In this document: piece by piece, positions 12,634 to 19,077 of the stretch
Layout: every line of letters starts with the position of its first letter
How positions within the stretch are numbered: the stretch's first letter is position 1
Source: JAXLRU01 sp046330935
GTDB lineage: Bacteria > Actinomycetota > Actinomycetes > Actinomycetales > Kineosporiaceae
Assembly: GCA_046330935.1 (NCBI GenBank)
Contig: JAXLRU010000005.1
Span: 536,900-600,899 of the forward strand
DNA: 64,000 nt
Direction: 5' to 3'
Notes under the pieces: generated by a model
Seen by the model: only the letters and a program-made list of their open reading frames with translations
Told to the model about the DNA's origin: nothing
Database searches by the model: none
Position numbers and translations under genes: made by a program

Positions 12634-12639
12634 AGGCTA
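12634..12639 (-). promoter_or_regulatory. -10 element of leaderless histidine phosphatase promoter
   Basis: On the minus strand TAGCCT is followed by six bases and then the GTG at 12627. Confidence 0.6.
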
Positions 12640-12672
12640 GGCGGCGCGCAACCGCGCAGCCCGGCGAGGCGG

Positions 12673-13512
12673 TCAGGTGGCGGTGATCACCGACGTGGAC
12701 AGCAGCCCGAGCAGGACGACGCCGAGGGCGACGCGGTAGCCGACGAAGGCGTTGAGGCTGTTGCCGGCCACGAACTTCAGCAGCCAGGCGATGCTCGCGT
12801 AGGCGACCACGAACGACACGACGCAGCCCACGATCATCGGGCCCACCGGGAGCACGGCGGTGTCCACCTCGGTCAGCCCGTACAGCCCCGCACCGGTGAG
12901 CACGGGCACGGCGAGGAAGAAGGACAGGCGGGTGGCCGTCACGCGGTTGATGTCCTGGAGGAGGCCGGCGCTGATGGTGGCACCCGAGCGGGACACGCCG
13001 GGGACGAGGGCGACGCACTGCATCAGGCCGATGACGAGCACGTGCCGCAGGGTCAGCCCGTCCTGGTCGATGCGCTGGCGGCTGCGCCCCTCGGCGACGT
13101 ACATGACCCCGCTCCAGACGATCAGGGCGACGGCCACCACCCACAGGCTGCGCAGGGGGCCCTCGATGAGGTCCTTCGCGACCAGGGCCACGAGGATGAT
13201 CGGCATCGCGCCGGCCACGACGTACCAGGCGAACCGGAAGTCGGGGTGGCGGCGGCGTTCGGCCGAGACGAGACCGCCGAGCCCGTAGGAGATCATGCGC
13301 GCGAAGTCGCGCCGGAAGTACAGGAACGTGGCGAGGATCGCCGGGAGCTGGATGACGGCGGTGTAGCCCGTCACCGACGGGTCGTCGACCGTGAGCCCGA
13401 GCAGCTTCTCGGCGATCGTGAGGTGGCCGGTGCTGGAGACCGGCAGGAACTCCGTGAGCCCTTCGACGACGCCCAGCACCACCGCGTCGAGCATCGACAG
13501 CGTGGTGCTCAT
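12673..13512 (-). CDS. uppP: Undecaprenyl-diphosphatase UppP (BacA)
   Basis: UppP removes one phosphate from undecaprenyl diphosphate at the membrane so that the lipid carrier of peptidoglycan synthesis is recycled. The 279-residue product is an integral membrane protein. It has the glutamate motif GVVEGLTEFLPVSSTGHL near the N-terminus and the second active-site motif PGVSRSGATISAG, both intact. I chose the ATG at 13512 because the TGA of a short upstream frame overlaps it as ATGA; a GTG nine bases upstream is possible but less family-like. The promoter TAGGCT (minus, 13622-13627) lies about 110 bases upstream. Confidence 0.95.
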   Translation of the reverse strand: MSTTLSMLDAVVLGVVEGLTEFLPVSSTGHLTIAEKLLGLTVDDPSVTGYTAVIQLPAILATFLYFRRDFARMISYGLGGLVSAERRRHPDFRFAWYVVAGAMPIILVALVAKDLIEGPLRSLWVVAVALIVWSGVMYVAEGRSRQRIDQDGLTLRHVLVIGLMQCVALVPGVSRSGATISAGLLQDINRVTATRLSFFLAVPVLTGAGLYGLTEVDTAVLPVGPMIVGCVVSFVVAYASIAWLLKFVAGNSLNAFVGYRVALGVVLLGLLSTSVITAT

Positions 13513-13553
13513 CGTGCGCACCCCCGCAGGGACGGGGCGTGGGGGTGGGACAC
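13509..13553 (-). CDS. Short leader ORF coupled to uppP
   Basis: A 14-codon frame starts with GTG at 13553 after a good ribosome-binding site (AGGAGG, four bases of spacing). It ends with a TGA that overlaps the uppP ATG as ATGA. The predicted peptide is MSHPHAPSLRGCAR. The SD sequence here is much stronger than anything directly in front of uppP, so ribosomes probably reach uppP by coupling. Whether the peptide matters (for example as a His- or Cys-sensitive leader) is inference; it may only act as a ribosome loader. Confidence 0.45.
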   Translation of the reverse strand: MSHPHAPSLRGCAR

Positions 13554-13621
13554 GGGTCCTCCTGGTCTCGTCGCGGTGCGGGCAACCGCCGCCGGGGCCG
13601 GCGCCACGGCGGTGCGCTCGG

Positions 13622-13627
13622 AGCCTA
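13622..13627 (-). promoter_or_regulatory. Candidate -10 element for uppP
   Basis: TAGGCT on the minus strand would start transcription near 13614. That gives a leader of about 60 bases before the short leader ORF and about 100 before uppP. Confidence 0.4.
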
Positions 13628-13719
13628 GCCGTCGCCGTGCTCGCGGCCGACGGCGAGGCGGCTCGGGCGGCTTCGTGCGGTCACCGCGCGTGCGCCGACG
13701 CGGCTCGCGGGCGCGACGC

Positions 13720-13725
13720 TACGGT
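13720..13725 (+). promoter_or_regulatory. -10 element of leaderless aldo/keto reductase promoter
   Basis: TACGGT is followed by six bases and then the GTG at 13732. Confidence 0.6.
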
Positions 13726-13731
13726 GCAGGG

Positions 13732-14664
13732 GTGGAACGCAGGGCGATCGGGCGCAGCGGCCTCGGCACCGGCCGGCTCGGGCTGGGCACGCTGGCGTGG
13801 GGTCTCGACGTCGACGAGGACGGCGCGGGCGCGATGGTCCGGGCGCTGCTCGATCTGGGCGGCGGCCTGCTCGACACCGCCCCCTGGTACGCGGCGGGCG
13901 CCTCGGAGGCCATCCTCGCGTCGGTGCTGGGCACCGTCGTGGACCGCGAGGACGTCGTGGTGTGCGGCAAGGGCGGGCTGGACCCACGCACGGGGCCCGC
14001 GGCGTCGCGGCGCGCGATGCTGCGCCAGCTGGACGCCTGCCTGTCCCGGCTCGGCACCGACCACCTCGACCTGTGGCTGTGGCAGGGCGTGGACCACGAC
14101 GTGCCGATGGAGGAGACCCTCGCCGCGCTGGAGCACGCCGTCGTCTCCGGGCGCGTGGCGTACGTGGGCGTCGCCAACCAGGCCGCCTGGCGGGTGGCGC
14201 TGGCCTCGTCGCGGCTGTCCTGGCCTGCGCCCCTGGTGGCGGCCCAGGCCGAGTACTCGTTGGTGTCCCGGCAGGCGGAGGCGGAGCTCGTGCCCGCGTG
14301 CACGGAGGTGGGCGCCGCGCTGATCGGGTGGTCGGCGCTCGGCCGCGGCGTGCTCGCCGGCGGCTACCGCGCGGGCCTGCGGTCCTCGTCCCGAGCGGCG
14401 GGGGGCCATCTCGCCGACTTCGTGCGGCCGCGGCTGGACCCGCGTTCGCGCAGGATCGCCGAGGCGGTGGCGACGGCGGCGCAGGGCCTGGACCGCTCCC
14501 CCGCCGAGGTGGCCGTGTCGTGGGCCCTGGCCCGCCCCGGGGTGACGGCGGTCCTCGTCGGTCCGCGGACGGTGGACCAGCTGGTCCAGTGCGCGGGCGG
14601 CGCCGAGCTCCACCTGCCCGCGCCCATCACGGCGGCGCTCGACGAGGTCAGCTCGGCGCCCTGA
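13732..14664 (+). CDS. Aldo/keto reductase
   Basis: The 310-residue product has the aldo/keto reductase barrel. The substrate/cofactor motif GGGLLDTAPWYAAGASE contains Asp and Tyr of the catalytic tetrad. VCGKGG supplies the lysine and DLWLWQGVDHDVPMEETL the region usually holding the histidine. The C-terminal AVLVGPRTVDQLVQ forms the nucleotide-binding end. It resembles the voltage-gated-channel-beta/YghZ type of reductase often found beside uppP in actinobacteria. The substrate is unknown. The GTG start follows TACGGT with six bases between, so it is probably leaderless. It is transcribed divergently from uppP. Confidence 0.9.
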   Translation: MERRAIGRSGLGTGRLGLGTLAWGLDVDEDGAGAMVRALLDLGGGLLDTAPWYAAGASEAILASVLGTVVDREDVVVCGKGGLDPRTGPAASRRAMLRQLDACLSRLGTDHLDLWLWQGVDHDVPMEETLAALEHAVVSGRVAYVGVANQAAWRVALASSRLSWPAPLVAAQAEYSLVSRQAEAELVPACTEVGAALIGWSALGRGVLAGGYRAGLRSSSRAAGGHLADFVRPRLDPRSRRIAEAVATAAQGLDRSPAEVAVSWALARPGVTAVLVGPRTVDQLVQCAGGAELHLPAPITAALDEVSSAP

Positions 14665-14676
14665 CGCCGGGAGGGA

Positions 14677-15024
14677 TCAGCTCGGGCGGGGTGCCTGGAG
14701 GGGCTCGAGGGCCTCCTCCTCGTCGAGGTCGTCGTCGAGGGCCTCCAGCGGGTCCTCGTCGTCCTCGTCCTCTTCGTCGTCCTCGTCCTCGTCGTCCTCG
14801 AGGTCGTCCTCGTCGTCCGCGGCGTCGTCGTAGAGGACGAAGGGCGTGACCTCGTCGTAGGCGGTGTACAGCGCCTCGTCGTAGGCCTCGAACGCATCGG
14901 CGAGGCCCTGGTAGGCCGCGACGACCGCCGGGTCCGTCTCGCCACGACGGCCGGCTGCGGCCTCCAGGTGCCGCTCCAGCGCGGCGATCAGGTGGTCCAG
15001 TGCACCCCGAGGGTCGGTCGTCAT
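14677..15024 (-). CDS. Acidic hypothetical protein with Asp/Glu-rich tail
   Basis: The 115-residue product has two parts. Residues 1-65 look helical (ALDHLIAALERHLEAAAGRRG and following). Residues 70-105 are almost entirely Asp and Glu, ending in a short Pro/Arg tail. Similar proteins occur next to the aldo/keto reductase gene in other actinobacteria, but no function is established to my knowledge. The acidic tail suggests binding to a basic partner or nucleic-acid mimicry; that is inference. The ATG follows TATGGT by six bases, a leaderless signature. It is convergent with the aldo/keto reductase gene. Confidence 0.8.
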   Translation of the reverse strand: MTTDPRGALDHLIAALERHLEAAAGRRGETDPAVVAAYQGLADAFEAYDEALYTAYDEVTPFVLYDDAADDEDDLEDDEDEDDEEDEDDEDPLEALDDDLDEEEALEPLQAPRPS

Positions 15025-15030
15025 GGCACG

Positions 15031-15036
15031 ACCATA
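15031..15036 (-). promoter_or_regulatory. -10 element of leaderless acidic-protein promoter
   Basis: On the minus strand TATGGT is followed by six bases and then ATG (15024). Confidence 0.6.
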
Positions 15037-15060
15037 CGGGTTCGTGGTCACATGGGGGGG

Positions 15061-15276
15061 ATGAGTAAGCCGTCGAGCGGCCGACGAGCCGCGACCGAGT
15101 ACGAGTGGCGCGTGCTGACCCTGCCCCGTGAGGTGTCCCGTTCCGACGCCACGCGCCTGCTGACCGAGCACGCGGAGTACGGGCAGTGGGAGCTGGACCG
15201 GGTGCGGTTGTTCGTCGGCGGGACGCGGCGGGTCTGGCTGCGCCGCAAGATCATCCGGGTCGCCCGCTCCGTGTGA
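15061..15276 (+). CDS. DUF5703 family protein
   Basis: The 71-residue product matches the small conserved actinobacterial DUF5703 proteins. Typical stretches are YEWRVLTLPREVSR, LLTEHAEYGQWELDRVRL and the basic end RRVWLRRKIIRVARSV. The function is unknown; the basic C-terminus could bind RNA or the neighbouring acidic protein (inference). The start at 15061 gives the family-like N-terminus, but its seven-G run lies directly against the ATG. An in-frame ATG at 15052 would add three residues and cannot be excluded. Confidence 0.85.
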   Translation: MSKPSSGRRAATEYEWRVLTLPREVSRSDATRLLTEHAEYGQWELDRVRLFVGGTRRVWLRRKIIRVARSV

Positions 15277-15353
15277 CGTCCCCGTGGCCCGGCCCTCGAC
15301 CGGGCCCATGGGGAGCGGTCCCCACTTCGCCCCGCAGCACCCGCCGTCGGCCC

Positions 15354-15359
15354 TAGGCT
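15354..15359 (+). promoter_or_regulatory. Candidate -10 for the WXG-like/hydrolase gene
   Basis: TAGGCT lies 31 bases before the ATG at 15391. The implied leader carries a GGGAGG ribosome-binding site, so this promoter is of the leadered type. Confidence 0.4.
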
Positions 15360-15390
15360 GCCGCCACCGACGAGCACACGGGGAGGTGCC

Positions 15391-16878
15391 ATGGGGCTGA
15401 TCGGAGCCGACGTCGACGAACTGCGGCGGCTGGCGCGCGAGCTGTCCACGGGCGCGCAGCAGCTCGACGCCGCGACTCAGGGCCTGACCGCGGCACTGTT
15501 CGCCGCGCCCTGGATCGGTGACGGCGCCGACCGCTACCGCCACGACTGGACGACCACCCACCGGCAGCGCCTCGCGGCGGCCACGGCGGCCCTCACGCAG
15601 GCGGCGTCGCTGCTCGACCGCGAGGCGGGCGAGCACCAGGACGCGAGCGCCCCCGGGGCCGGGCTCGGTGGTGGCGGCATCGCCGCGGGCCCGGTCACCC
15701 CCGCACCCGCGCCTCCCCGCCGCGGGACCCCGGCGGACAACGCCGACTGGTGGCGGTCCCTGTCCCCCGCGCAGCAGCGCCAGGTCATCGCCGACCATCC
15801 CGAGTGGGTGGGCAATCGCGACGGCGTGCCCGCCTGGGCCCGTGACGAGGCCAACCGTTCCCGGATCGAGGGCGAGCGGGCCCGGCTGCTCGCCGAGCGC
15901 GACCGGCTCAAGGAGCAGCTCGCCGGCCAGCGCAGTCGGCAGTGGTTCGGCGACCTCGTCGGCGACGCGATGACCGACGACGACGAGAAGCTCGCGTCCG
16001 TCGAGGACAAGCTGGCCTCGCTGGACGCCGTGGACGAGGTCCTGGGCCGCGGCGACCGTCAGCTGCTCGTGCTCGACCTCGACGGCAAGCGGGCGAAGGC
16101 CGCGGTCGCGGTGGGCGACGTCGACACCGCGCAGAACGTCGCCGTCTTCACCCCCGGCCTGACCACGACGGTGCCGAGCAAGCTGCGCGGGTACGACAAC
16201 GACATGGACGCCCTGGTCGAGCTGGCCGAGCAGCGTTCGCAGGCCGAGGGCAGCGACGACCGCACCGCGGCCGTCACGTGGATCGGGTACGAGGCGCCGC
16301 AGTGGAGCGAGACGCTCGACCCCCGCCGGTCGGTGATCTCCTCCCACCAGGCGCAGGTCGGTGGTGACGCCCTGGCCTCCTTCTTCACCGGCATCAACGC
16401 CTCGCGCAGCGACGACGTCCACCTGACCGCGCTGGGTCACTCCTACGGGTCGACCACGACCGGCATGGCCCTGCAGCACGACGGGACGGGCGTGGACGAC
16501 GCCGTCTTCTTCGGCTCCCCCGGCCTGGGCACCTCCGACGTCGACGACCTGCACCTGGCACCCGGGCACGCCTTCGTCATCGAGGCGCGCCGCGACCCCG
16601 TCGCCGACCTCGCCCGCTTCGGGGGCGACCCGAACCTGCTGCCCGGCGTCACGCACCTGTCGGCGACTGCCGGGACGGCACCCGACGGCACCCAGCTCAA
16701 GGAGTCGACGGGGCACAGCGACTACCTGGCCGGCAGCTCGACCAGCCAGTACAACATGGCCGCGGTCGTCACCGGCCACCCCGAGACCGGGATCGGCGGG
16801 GTCGGGCTCGGCCTCGGCGACGCGCTGCGCTTCGAGCTCGATCCGGTCGGCGGCGTGCGCCCGTGGGTGCTCCCGTGA
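15391..16878 (+). CDS. WXG100-like domain / alpha-beta hydrolase (DUF1023) fusion
   Basis: The 495-residue product starts with a helical WXG100-like domain (about residues 1-95) with a Trp and Gly hairpin in FAAPWIGDGADRYRHDW. A Pro/Gly-rich linker (about 96-115) and a charged coiled segment (about 145-195, RIEGERARLLAERDRLKEQ) follow. Residues 240-480 form an alpha/beta hydrolase of the DUF1023 type with the nucleophile elbow GHSYGS and downstream Asp and His candidates. Such fusions are typical of proteins exported by ESX/type VII systems in actinobacteria. There is no signal peptide. Substrate and export are inferred. The next gene overlaps by four bases, which suggests a two-gene unit. 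Confidence 0.82.
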   Translation: MGLIGADVDELRRLARELSTGAQQLDAATQGLTAALFAAPWIGDGADRYRHDWTTTHRQRLAAATAALTQAASLLDREAGEHQDASAPGAGLGGGGIAAGPVTPAPAPPRRGTPADNADWWRSLSPAQQRQVIADHPEWVGNRDGVPAWARDEANRSRIEGERARLLAERDRLKEQLAGQRSRQWFGDLVGDAMTDDDEKLASVEDKLASLDAVDEVLGRGDRQLLVLDLDGKRAKAAVAVGDVDTAQNVAVFTPGLTTTVPSKLRGYDNDMDALVELAEQRSQAEGSDDRTAAVTWIGYEAPQWSETLDPRRSVISSHQAQVGGDALASFFTGINASRSDDVHLTALGHSYGSTTTGMALQHDGTGVDDAVFFGSPGLGTSDVDDLHLAPGHAFVIEARRDPVADLARFGGDPNLLPGVTHLSATAGTAPDGTQLKESTGHSDYLAGSSTSQYNMAAVVTGHPETGIGGVGLGLGDALRFELDPVGGVRPWVLP

Positions 16879-17402
16879 GCCGCCGGGCGGGCCGGGTGCG
16901 CCCCCGGGCCCCACGCCTGAGCCTCGCGACCGTCCTGGTGGCCCTGTCGGTGATCACTGCATGCGGAAAGGACTCCCCCGTGTCCGAGAACTCGGCCGAG
17001 ACGCTCAAGAGCAGACCCACCATCGAGCAGGCGATGAGCGGCTACGACGCCCTCGCCGCCCGGGTGCGCTCGGCGGCCAGCGCCGCGGGCGCCCCCGGAG
17101 GGTGGGAGGAGTACCGCTCCCCCACCCGCACGGGCTGCGAGGACCTCCCCGACGACGTCGCGCAGGTGGGCACCGTCGGCGGCTGGCGCACTGGCAAGGT
17201 GCCCCCCGCGCAGTGGCCGGCGGTGTTCGACGCCATGAAGGCCGCGGCCGCGACCGGCGGGTTCGCCACGGTCGAGGTGTTGCAGGACACGGAGTCGCTG
17301 CACTCCTTCGCCGTGCAGGGCCCCGACGGCGCGATCCTCACCGTGATGGCCGGGGAACGGCTCACCCTGACGCTGCGCTCGGGGTGCCACCCCGTCGCCT
17401 GA
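16875..17402 (+). CDS. Putative lipoprotein
   Basis: The 175-residue product has a basic N-region, a hydrophobic stretch (LSLATVLVALSVITAC) and a lipobox ending in cysteine, so it should be lipidated and held at the outer face of the membrane. The rest resembles small LppA/LppB-type actinobacterial lipoproteins, with a helical start and two further cysteines (TGCEDLP and SGCHPVA) that may form a disulfide. I do not recognise a named family with certainty. The GTG overlaps the TGA of the hydrolase-fusion gene as GTGA, so the two genes are probably coupled and functionally linked. Confidence 0.75.
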   Translation: MSRRAGRVRPRAPRLSLATVLVALSVITACGKDSPVSENSAETLKSRPTIEQAMSGYDALAARVRSAASAAGAPGGWEEYRSPTRTGCEDLPDDVAQVGTVGGWRTGKVPPAQWPAVFDAMKAAAATGGFATVEVLQDTESLHSFAVQGPDGAILTVMAGERLTLTLRSGCHPVA

Positions 17403-17423
17403 GGCGCGGGGGCGCCCCGCGCG

Positions 17424-18734
17424 TCAGGCGGAGGTGACGAACCGCCGCAGCACCCGCTCGCCGAAGCGGAGCGCGTCCAGCGGGACCCGCTCGTCGACGC
17501 CGTGGAACATGCCCGCGAAGTCGAGGTCGGCGGGCAGCCGCAGCGGCGCGAAGCCGTACCCGACGATGCCCAGTTCGCTGAAGGACTTGTTGTCGGTGCC
17601 GGCCGAGAGGCAGTAGGGCAGGACGACGGCGTCGGGATCCTCGGCGAGCAGGCTGTCGGTCATCGCCGCGACGAGCGGAGTGTCGAAGGGCGCCTCCACC
17701 GAGACCCCGTGCTGGTCGACGTCGACGCTCACGCCCTCGCCGGCGAGCTCGCGGACGGTGTCCATCAGCGCCTCCTCGCGGCCGGGCAGGAAGCGGGCGT
17801 CGAGCAGAGCGGTCGCCGAGCCGGGGACGACGTTGTGCTTGTACCCGGCGTCGAGGGCGGTGGGGTTGACCGTCGTGCGCAGGGTGGCCCCGACGAAGCG
17901 CGCCACCGACCCCAGGACGTCGACGAGCTGGTCGGGGTCGGCGGGGTCGAGCCGGATGCCGGTGATCTCCTCGACGCCGTCGAGGAAGGCCCGCACGGTC
18001 GGGGTGATCTCCAGCGGCCACGGGTGGGTGCCGATCCGGGCCACGGCCTGCGCGAGCCGCGTCACGGCGTTGTCGTCGTTGACCTGCGACCCGTGCCCCG
18101 CACGGCCCGTGGCGGTCAGCCGCAGCCACGCCATGCCCTTCTCGGCCGTCTGCACGAGGTAGGCCCGCCGCCCGCGCAGGTCGACGGAGAACCCGCCGAC
18201 CTCGCTCACCGCCTCGGTGACGCCCGCGAAGAGGTGGGGGTGCTGGCGGACGAGGAAGCGCGCGCCGTAGTCGCCGCCGGCCTCCTCGTCGGCCATCAGG
18301 GCCACCACGACGTCGCGTTCGGGCTGCCTGCCTGTGGAGACCAGGTGCCGGACCGACGCCAGGATCATGGCGTCCATGTCCTTCATGTCGACGGCACCAC
18401 GGCCCCACAGGCAGCCGTCGCGCTCCTCGCCGCCGAAGGGGTCGGCGCTCCAGTCGGGAGCGTGCGCCGGGACGACATCGAGATGGCCGTGCAGGAGCAG
18501 CGCCCCCCGGGAGGGGTCGCGCCCGGGGATGCGCGTGACGACGCTGGCCCGGCCGGGGGCGGCCTCCAGCAGCGTCGTGGCGAGGCCGACCTCCTGCAGC
18601 AGTCCCTCGACGTACTCGGCCGCGGCGCGTTCCCCCTTGCCCTGATTGCCGCCGAGATTGGTGGTGTCGATACGCAGGAGCTCGCGGCAGATGTCGACGA
18701 CCTCGCGCTGGGGGTCGGTGGGCGTCTGGGGCAC
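17424..18734 (-). CDS. M20/M25/M40 family metallo-peptidase
   Basis: The 436-residue product is a zinc-dependent amidohydrolase/carboxypeptidase of the M20 family. The metal ligands are visible in order: His in LHGHLDVVP, bridging Asp in WGRGAVDMKDMDA, the catalytic Glu pair in MADEEAGGDYG, an acidic ligand in SEVGGF, and the last His in MFHGVDERVP. A dimerisation domain lies between. The preferred substrate (peptide, N-acyl amino acid) is not clear. The GTG at 18734 follows GGAGGGA at good spacing. TACGGT (minus, 18767-18772) is a plausible -10. In-frame codons further upstream have no such support. Confidence 0.93.
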   Translation of the reverse strand: MPQTPTDPQREVVDICRELLRIDTTNLGGNQGKGERAAAEYVEGLLQEVGLATTLLEAAPGRASVVTRIPGRDPSRGALLLHGHLDVVPAHAPDWSADPFGGEERDGCLWGRGAVDMKDMDAMILASVRHLVSTGRQPERDVVVALMADEEAGGDYGARFLVRQHPHLFAGVTEAVSEVGGFSVDLRGRRAYLVQTAEKGMAWLRLTATGRAGHGSQVNDDNAVTRLAQAVARIGTHPWPLEITPTVRAFLDGVEEITGIRLDPADPDQLVDVLGSVARFVGATLRTTVNPTALDAGYKHNVVPGSATALLDARFLPGREEALMDTVRELAGEGVSVDVDQHGVSVEAPFDTPLVAAMTDSLLAEDPDAVVLPYCLSAGTDNKSFSELGIVGYGFAPLRLPADLDFAGMFHGVDERVPLDALRFGERVLRRFVTSA

Positions 18735-18851
18735 GGCAGTCCCTCCGGTCGGGGGTGGCCCCGCCACCGTAGCCCGGCCGCAACCCGTGCGAGGAAGGGG
18801 TCGCCACCGTGCTAATCTCTTCTCCGCCCGGCCACGGTCGGGACCATCCAA

Positions 18852-18935
18852 GTCCGGGTGGCGGAATTGGCAGACGCGCTAGCTTGAGGTGCTAGTGCCC
18901 TTAGGGGCATGGGGGTTCAAGTCCCCCCTCGGACA
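18852..18935 (+). tRNA. tRNA-Leu (anticodon GAG)
   Basis: An 84-base class II tRNA folds well. The seven-base acceptor stem pairs 18852-18858 with 18928-18934 (one G-T). The anticodon stem is 18879-18883 with 18891-18895, and the loop TTGAGGT puts the anticodon GAG at 18886-18888. A long variable arm and a GGTTCAA T-loop follow, with discriminator A at 18935. CCA is not encoded. It reads CTC and CTT leucine codons. Confidence 0.95.
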
Positions 18936-18940
18936 CGACG

Positions 18941-18974
18941 AACACCCCGCTCGACTCCGGTCGGGCGGGGTGTT
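18941..18974 (+). terminator. Terminator after tRNA-Leu
   Basis: AACACCCCGC at 18941-18950 pairs perfectly with 18965-18974, and the stem is followed by TT. It starts six bases after the tRNA. Confidence 0.75.
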
Positions 18975-19024
18975 CTGCTGTGCGGGCCCTGTAGCCGGTG
19001 CGAGCCGCGCCTCGCAAAGAGAAG

Positions 19025-19057
19025 GCGCCCGGCGCGGGAGGGACCCGTGCCGGGCGC
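19025..19057 (-). terminator. Terminator of the GH115 gene
   Basis: Bases 19025-19038 pair with 19044-19057 over 14 positions (one G-T wobble) around a five-base loop, about 20 bases downstream of the GH115 stop codon. Confidence 0.65.
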
Positions 19058-19077
19058 ACTGCCTCACGCCAGGGGCC

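Noticed and set aside
18936..19077. Attachment-site repeat of the tRNA-Leu 3' end
   Set aside because: No second copy of the tRNA end and no integrase were seen in the window; the repeats here are terminator stems.
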